From positions 682,001 to 746,000 of the forward strand of contig NZ_CP021422.1 in assembly GCF_002201475.1 (NCBI RefSeq): 64,000 bases of DNA, written 5' to 3'. This DNA is from Acutalibacter muris. GTDB lineage: Bacteria > Bacillota > Clostridia > Oscillospirales > Acutalibacteraceae. The notes beneath the pieces are model-generated. The model worked only from the letters and a program-made list of their open reading frames with translations, did no database searches and was not told where the DNA came from. Each line of letters begins with the position of its first letter. Within the stretch, counting starts at the first letter, position 1. Shown piece after piece: positions 59,886 to 64,000 of this stretch. A program made the translations under genes and the position numbers.

Positions 59886-60260
59886 ATGCCCTATGTGAAC
59901 GTACCTAACGACCTATCGAAAATCAAGACCAAAATCGCTTTCAATCTGACAAAACGCCAGCTTGTATGCTTTGGCGGCGCGGCCCTTGTGGGAGTCCCCT
60001 CCTACCTGCTGGCCCGGAGCTCGTTTGGGAACACGGCGGCACTGTTCCTGATGCTGGGCATCATGCTCCCGGCGTTCCTGCTGGCGATGTATGAGAAAGA
60101 CGGCCTGCCGCTGGAAAAGGTGGTGAAGAACATCATCCGGGCCAAGTACCTGCGGCCCGGGGTGAGGCCCTACAAGACCGGGAACATCTACGCGCCCTTT
60201 ACCGGGCAGGCGGGAAAGGAGGCAGTGAATGGAAAACCGAAAAAACAAAAGAAAGAATAA
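59886..60260 (+). CDS. PrgI-family type IV secretion protein, ICE B
   Basis: This 124-residue membrane protein (MPYVNVPNDLSKIKTKIAFN, LTKRQLVCFGGAALVGVPSY) has two helices at about 25-70. It is homologous to the ICE A copy at 28362 and has a VirB3-like role. GGAAAGGAGG precedes the ATG. It overlaps the virB4 start by 32 bases. Confidence 0.9.
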   Translation: MPYVNVPNDLSKIKTKIAFNLTKRQLVCFGGAALVGVPSYLLARSSFGNTAALFLMLGIMLPAFLLAMYEKDGLPLEKVVKNIIRAKYLRPGVRPYKTGNIYAPFTGQAGKEAVNGKPKKQKKE

Positions 60261-62371
60261 GGCGGCGTTGTCCGCCCAGCAGTCCATCCCCTATGTGGCG
60301 ATGCACCCGGACGGCGTGTGCCAGCTCCCCGGCGGGCTCTACACAAAGACCGTGGAATATGAGGACATCAATTATTCCGTGGCATCCACCGAGGATCAGT
60401 CCGCGATATTCAGCGGGTGGAGCTCGTTCCTCAACTACTTCGACAGCGCGCTCCCCGTCCAGCTCTCCTTTATCAACCGCCGCTCCCACTCCACCAGCCG
60501 CTACCATGTGAACATCCCCGCCCAGGCGGACGATTTTGACAGCATCCGGGGCGAGTTCGTGGGGATGCTCAAACGGCAGATTGCCCGGAGCAACAACGGG
60601 ATTGAACGCTCCAAATATATCACCTTTGGCGTGCCCGCCGAGGGGATTGCCGCCGCCCGGCCCCGGCTTGACCGGGTGGAGGCGGACGTGATGGGGAACC
60701 TCCACCGGCTGGGCGTTCCCTCGTCCCCGCTGGACGGGCGGGAGCGGCTGGCCCTCCTGCATGGGCAGATGCACCCCGGACGGCGGGAGCCGTTCCGCTT
60801 TTCATGGGGCGATATTTCCAAAACGGGCATGGGGACAAAGGACTTCATCACCCCCAGCGGCGGCTTTGACTTTAGGGGCTCCCGGTTCTTCCGTGTGGGC
60901 GGCTTTTGGGGCGCGGCGTCCTATCTTCAGATTTTGGCGTCCGAGCTCTCTGACCGCCTTTTGCGGGAAATTCTGGAGCTGGACGCGGAGCTCACCGTCA
61001 CCATGCACATCCAGACCGTTGACCAGTTAAAGGCGATAAAGACCATCAAGGGGAAAATCTCGGACATCGACAAGATGAAAGTGGAGGAGCAGAAAAAGGC
61101 CGTCCGCGCCGGGTACGACATGGATATACTTCCCCCCGACCTTATCACGTTCAGCAAGGACGCGGCGGAGCTGCTGGGGGATTTGCAGTCCCGGAATGAG
61201 CGGATGTTCCTTTTGACGTTCACCGTCATCAACCTCGCCCCCACCCGCCAGCGGCTGGAAAATGACGTGTTCACCGTCTCCGGCATCGCGCAGAAATACA
61301 ACTGCGCCTTAAAGCGGCTGGACTGGCAGCAGGAGCAGGGCTTTATGTCCTCGCTGGCCCTCGGCTATAACGAGGTGCAGATACAGCGGGGCATGACCAC
61401 CAGCTCCACCGCGATTTTCATTCCCTTTATGACGCGGGAGCTCCGCATGGGCGGGCAGGCCCTCTACTACGGCATGAACGCGCTTTCCCACAATGTCATC
61501 ATGGCTGACCGGAAAAAGCTGAAATCCGCCAATGGGATGTATCTTGGCTCCACGGGCTCCGGCAAGAGCTTTGCCGCCAAACGGGAATTGATAAACGTCT
61601 TTCTTGCCACAAGTGACCGCATCGTTATCGTTGACCCGATGGGGGAATATTCCCCGCTGGTACGGCGGCTGGGCGGGCAGGTCATTGAGATTGCCCCGGA
61701 CAGCCCCCACCACATCAACCCGATGGATATTGAAATCGGTTTGAATGACGAGGACAGCCCCCTTTCCATGAAAGCGGATTTTCTGCTTTCCCTCTGTGAG
61801 CTGGTGGTAGGCGGCAAGGACGGCCTGCAACCTATTGAAAAGACCGTGATTGACCGCTGTGTGCGGCTGGTGTACCGGGAGCTTGCGCTGGGGCTGGAGG
61901 GCGCAAAGATGCCTTTGCTCCAGAGCTTGTACGAGGAATTACTCAAACAGCCGGAGCCGGAGGCGAAACGTGTGGCGACTGCGCTGGAGCTCTACTGTAC
62001 GGGCTCCCTCAATCTGTTCAACCACCCGACCAATGTGGACTTGAGCTCCCGGGTGGTGTGCATCGTGCTGAAAGGGCTGGGGGAGAACCTCCGCAAGATT
62101 GCGATGCACGTCACCAACGAGTTTGTCACCTCGGCGGTGAATACCAACTATAAAAGCGGCGCGGCGACGTGGTGCTACTTTGACGAGTTCCACATCCTGC
62201 TCCGCGACCCGCTGACCGCCAGCTACTTTGTGGCGGTGTGGAAGATGCTCCGCAAAAAGGGCTGTGTGCCCTCGGCCCTCACGCAGAACGTGAAAGACCT
62301 TTTGGCCAGCCGGGAAATCGAGAACATACTGGATAACACCGATTTTCTTGTTCTGCTCTCCCAGGCCCAGA
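60229..62371 (+). pseudogene. VirB4-like ATPase of ICE B, C-terminus replaced
   Basis: The N-terminal 714 or so codons match VirB4: QQSIPYVAMHPDGVCQLPGG at the start, Walker A LGSTGSGKSFAAKR near 440, Walker B WCYFDEFHILLRD near 650. After TDFLVLLSQAQ the family would continue for about 65 more residues. Instead the DNA joins a C40 peptidase gene in another frame, and the open frame ends at 62493 with unrelated residues. The protein keeps its ATPase motifs but loses the last helices; function is doubtful. Confidence 0.85.
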
Positions 62372-63307
62372 GTGGGGGCCACCACCTACCCCGCCCAGGA
62401 CGGGGATATGCTGGGGGCCGAGGCCGCCTACTGTTCACTGGAGGCGGAGCTCCAGCATTATCTGGATACCTACGAAAGTACCCACGACTATGACGAGTAC
62501 CATTACGATTTAGACGCTATCGAACATGACCCCTATGTGCTGGTTTCCATTCTGAGCGCATGGCACGAGGGGGAATGGACGCTGGCGGATGTCCAGCCCA
62601 CCTTGCAGATGCTCTTTGACCGCCAGTACACGCTGACCGAAAACGTGGTAAAGGAGCGGCGGTACTACATCGAAACGGATACATGGACGGACGAGGAGGG
62701 CAACACCCACACTGACAGCTACCGGGTATATTACGATTATTATATCTGCACTGTGACGCTGGATAACTTCAACCTTTCCCATCTTCCTATCTATATCATG
62801 GGGGAGGAAAAGGTTTCCCGGTATTCCCTCTACATGGCCACGCTGGGGAACCGCCCCGACCTCTTTCCCGGCTCGTCCTATGTGGGGAAATACACCAGCC
62901 CGCCGGAGGGCTACGAAGTGCCGGGGGAATATCTGGACGATGAAACATTCGCGGCGATGCTCTCCGAGGCCGAGAAATACCTCGGTTATCCCTATGTATG
63001 GGGCGGGAGCTCCCCGGCCACGTCCTTTGACTGCTCTGGCTTTGTAAGCTGGGTTATCAATCACAGTGGCTGGAACGTGGGACGGCTGGGGGCCCAGGGG
63101 CTTTACAACATCTGCACCAGAACCAGTTCCCCGCGCCCCGGAGATTTGGTTTTTTTCAAGGGAACCTATGACACTCCGGGAGTCTCCCATTGTGGCATCT
63201 ATGTGGGGGACGGGATGATGATACACTGTGGCGACCCGATACAGTACGCCAACCTAAACAGCAGCTACTGGCAGGCCCACTTCTACGCCTACGGGCGTTT
63301 ACCATGA
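62372..63307 (+). pseudogene. C40 (NlpC/P60) peptidase, N-terminus missing
   Basis: The frame from VGATTYPAQDGDMLGAEAAY to the end at 63307 matches the ICE cell-wall hydrolase of the CD1108 type: an insertion domain (YESTHDYDEYHYDLDAIEHD), then the NlpC/P60 domain with catalytic cysteine SFDCSGFVSWVIN, histidine SHCGIYVGDG and a final HCGDPIQY. Such enzymes open peptidoglycan for the channel. The signal peptide and about 200 N-terminal residues are lost at the VirB4 fusion. ATG 62408 is the first start inside, without a clear ribosome site. Confidence 0.85.
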
Positions 63308-63321
63308 AAAGGAGGTTTTCA

Positions 63322-63579
63322 ATGGCGATAAGCAAGAGCGCAAAAATCATGGCCGAGATGGAAAAGGTCAAGGCCAAAATCAGCGACCAGCAGGCCCGGC
63401 TGAAAGAGCTGGAACAGAAACACAAGGAGGCCGAGAACGAGGAAATCGTGGACATCGTGCGGGGCATGAGCATTTCCCTTGAGGAGCTCCCGCTGGTGCT
63501 CCAGCGCATCAAGGCCGGGGACACTTTGGGACAAAATGTCCCGAAGTCCGCCGGGCCGGAAAAGGAGGACGCGGAATGA
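63322..63579 (+). CDS. DUF4315-family ICE protein
   Basis: This 85-residue protein with a coiled coil (SAKIMAEMEKVKAKISDQQA, RLKELEQKHKEAENEEIVDI) is typical of DUF4315, found after the peptidase gene in these transfer modules. AGGAGG precedes the ATG. The C-terminal residues LGQNVPKS are encoded by a repeat copy. Function unknown. Confidence 0.88.
   Translation: MAISKSAKIMAEMEKVKAKISDQQARLKELEQKHKEAENEEIVDIVRGMSISLEELPLVLQRIKAGDTLGQNVPKSAGPEKEDAE
63524..63546. promoter_or_regulatory. ICE B inverted repeat, copy 7 (end of DUF4315 gene)
   Basis: CTTTGGGACAAAATGTCCCG is identical to copy 6 over 23 bases. It lies 30 bases before the DUF4366 start. Confidence 0.65.
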
Positions 63580-64000
63580 AAGGAAAAAAATATCGTGTAG
63601 TGGCGGCGGCTCTGTGCGCCGCTTTTTTGCTGTGCGGCATCACCACCACGGCCTACGCCGGGGGCGGCGAGGAATGGGAGGACGGTACGGGCGGCCCGGA
63701 GTGGGAGGGGCTTGACCCCGTGGAGCCCCCGGCCACCCCGGAGCCGGAACCCGAGCCCAACCCATTCACCCCGGACGGCCAGGGGACGATGGTGGATAAC
63801 GCCACCGACCAGGACGGCAAGGAATTTTTCACCATCATGGCGGCAGACGAGTCCGTGTTCTATCTGGTGATTGACCGCCAGCGGGAGACGGAAAATGTGT
63901 ACTTTCTGAACGCCGTCACCGTGGCCGATTTAATGGCCCTTGCGGAGCCCTCCCCGGAGGCTGTCCCCGAACCGCTCCCGGAGCCGGAGCCCGAACCTGC
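63576..64000 (+). CDS. DUF4366-family ICE protein, partial at window edge
   Basis: The gene starts at ATG 63576, overlapping the DUF4315 stop, and is still open at base 64000. It encodes a signal peptide (VVAAALCAAFLLCGITTTAY, cleavage near AYA), then a Pro/Glu-rich stretch. A DUF4366 core follows (TMVDNATDQDGKEFFTIMAA, YLVIDRQRETENVYFLN). CD1107-family members continue with one C-terminal transmembrane helix. It is exported and anchored, near the channel. Confidence 0.88.
   Translation, partial: MKGKKYRVVAAALCAAFLLCGITTTAYAGGGEEWEDGTGGPEWEGLDPVEPPATPEPEPEPNPFTPDGQGTMVDNATDQDGKEFFTIMAADESVFYLVIDRQRETENVYFLNAVTVADLMALAEPSPEAVPEPLPEPEPEP

Noticed and set aside
1..64000. CRISPR arrays, tRNA and rRNA genes
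   Set aside because: No regularly spaced repeats, no tRNA-like cloverleaf with flanking context, and no rRNA sequence were recognised.

Overview
This window reads as a Gram-positive gut Clostridia-type chromosome (Oscillospiraceae-like). The signs are a GC-rich backbone with AT-richer transferred cargo, strong AGGAGG ribosome binding sites, and transfer genes of the Tn1549/CTn type found in C. difficile and its relatives. No rRNA, tRNA or CRISPR array was seen. The species cannot be fixed from this sequence alone.

Bases 1-20430 hold a mosaic of small accessory operons: a broken MFS transporter, a truncated DUF362 gene, an ECF sigma factor with a membrane partner, an agr-like LytTR regulator with a truncated sensor, and a run of regulator-plus-enzyme pairs (XRE-cupin with a metallo-hydrolase, GNAT, YbaK, HxlR, PEBP, cupin/AraC, HxlR/nitroreductase, MerR/tautomerase, phosphatase). 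Two more HxlR regulators, a radical-SAM remnant, a truncated amidohydrolase, glutaminase, an SGNH hydrolase, a carboxylesterase and decayed GH3 and flavin-oxidoreductase remnants follow. Many genes here are broken, often by one-base shifts in homopolymers or by fusions at gene ends.

Bases 20640-32600 are a conjugative module (ICE A): replication protein, PcfB, VirD4, Maff2, VirB6, DNA cytosine methylase, PrgI, VirB4, and a fused PAPS-reductase/ArdA remnant. An IS630-family element sits in a small reverse-strand gene inside it. Bases 32600-36540 hold hairpin-rich DNA, a 319-bp MITE-like element, a protein kinase with a small partner gene, and a MobC/relaxase unit.

Bases 36540-64000 are a second conjugative module (ICE B): ParB-like protein, DUF4406-like protein, ArdA, PcfB, VirD4, a split Maff2, truncated VirB6, SpoVG-like protein, two DNA methylases, PrgI, truncated VirB4, N-truncated C40 peptidase, DUF4315 and DUF4366. 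Its Maff2 gene is cut by a 15-kb mobilizable element (about 42305-57358). That element carries TnpV, an ABC transporter with its two-component system, sigma-like regulators, a MobA/MobL relaxase with a recognisable oriT, ParB, replication genes and a large serine recombinase. ICE B alone carries seven dispersed copies of an inverted repeat, GGGACA-AAA-TGTCCC, including one inside and one just after its parB-like gene. This resembles the dispersed KorB operators of plasmid RK2 and is the best candidate here for an undescribed system.
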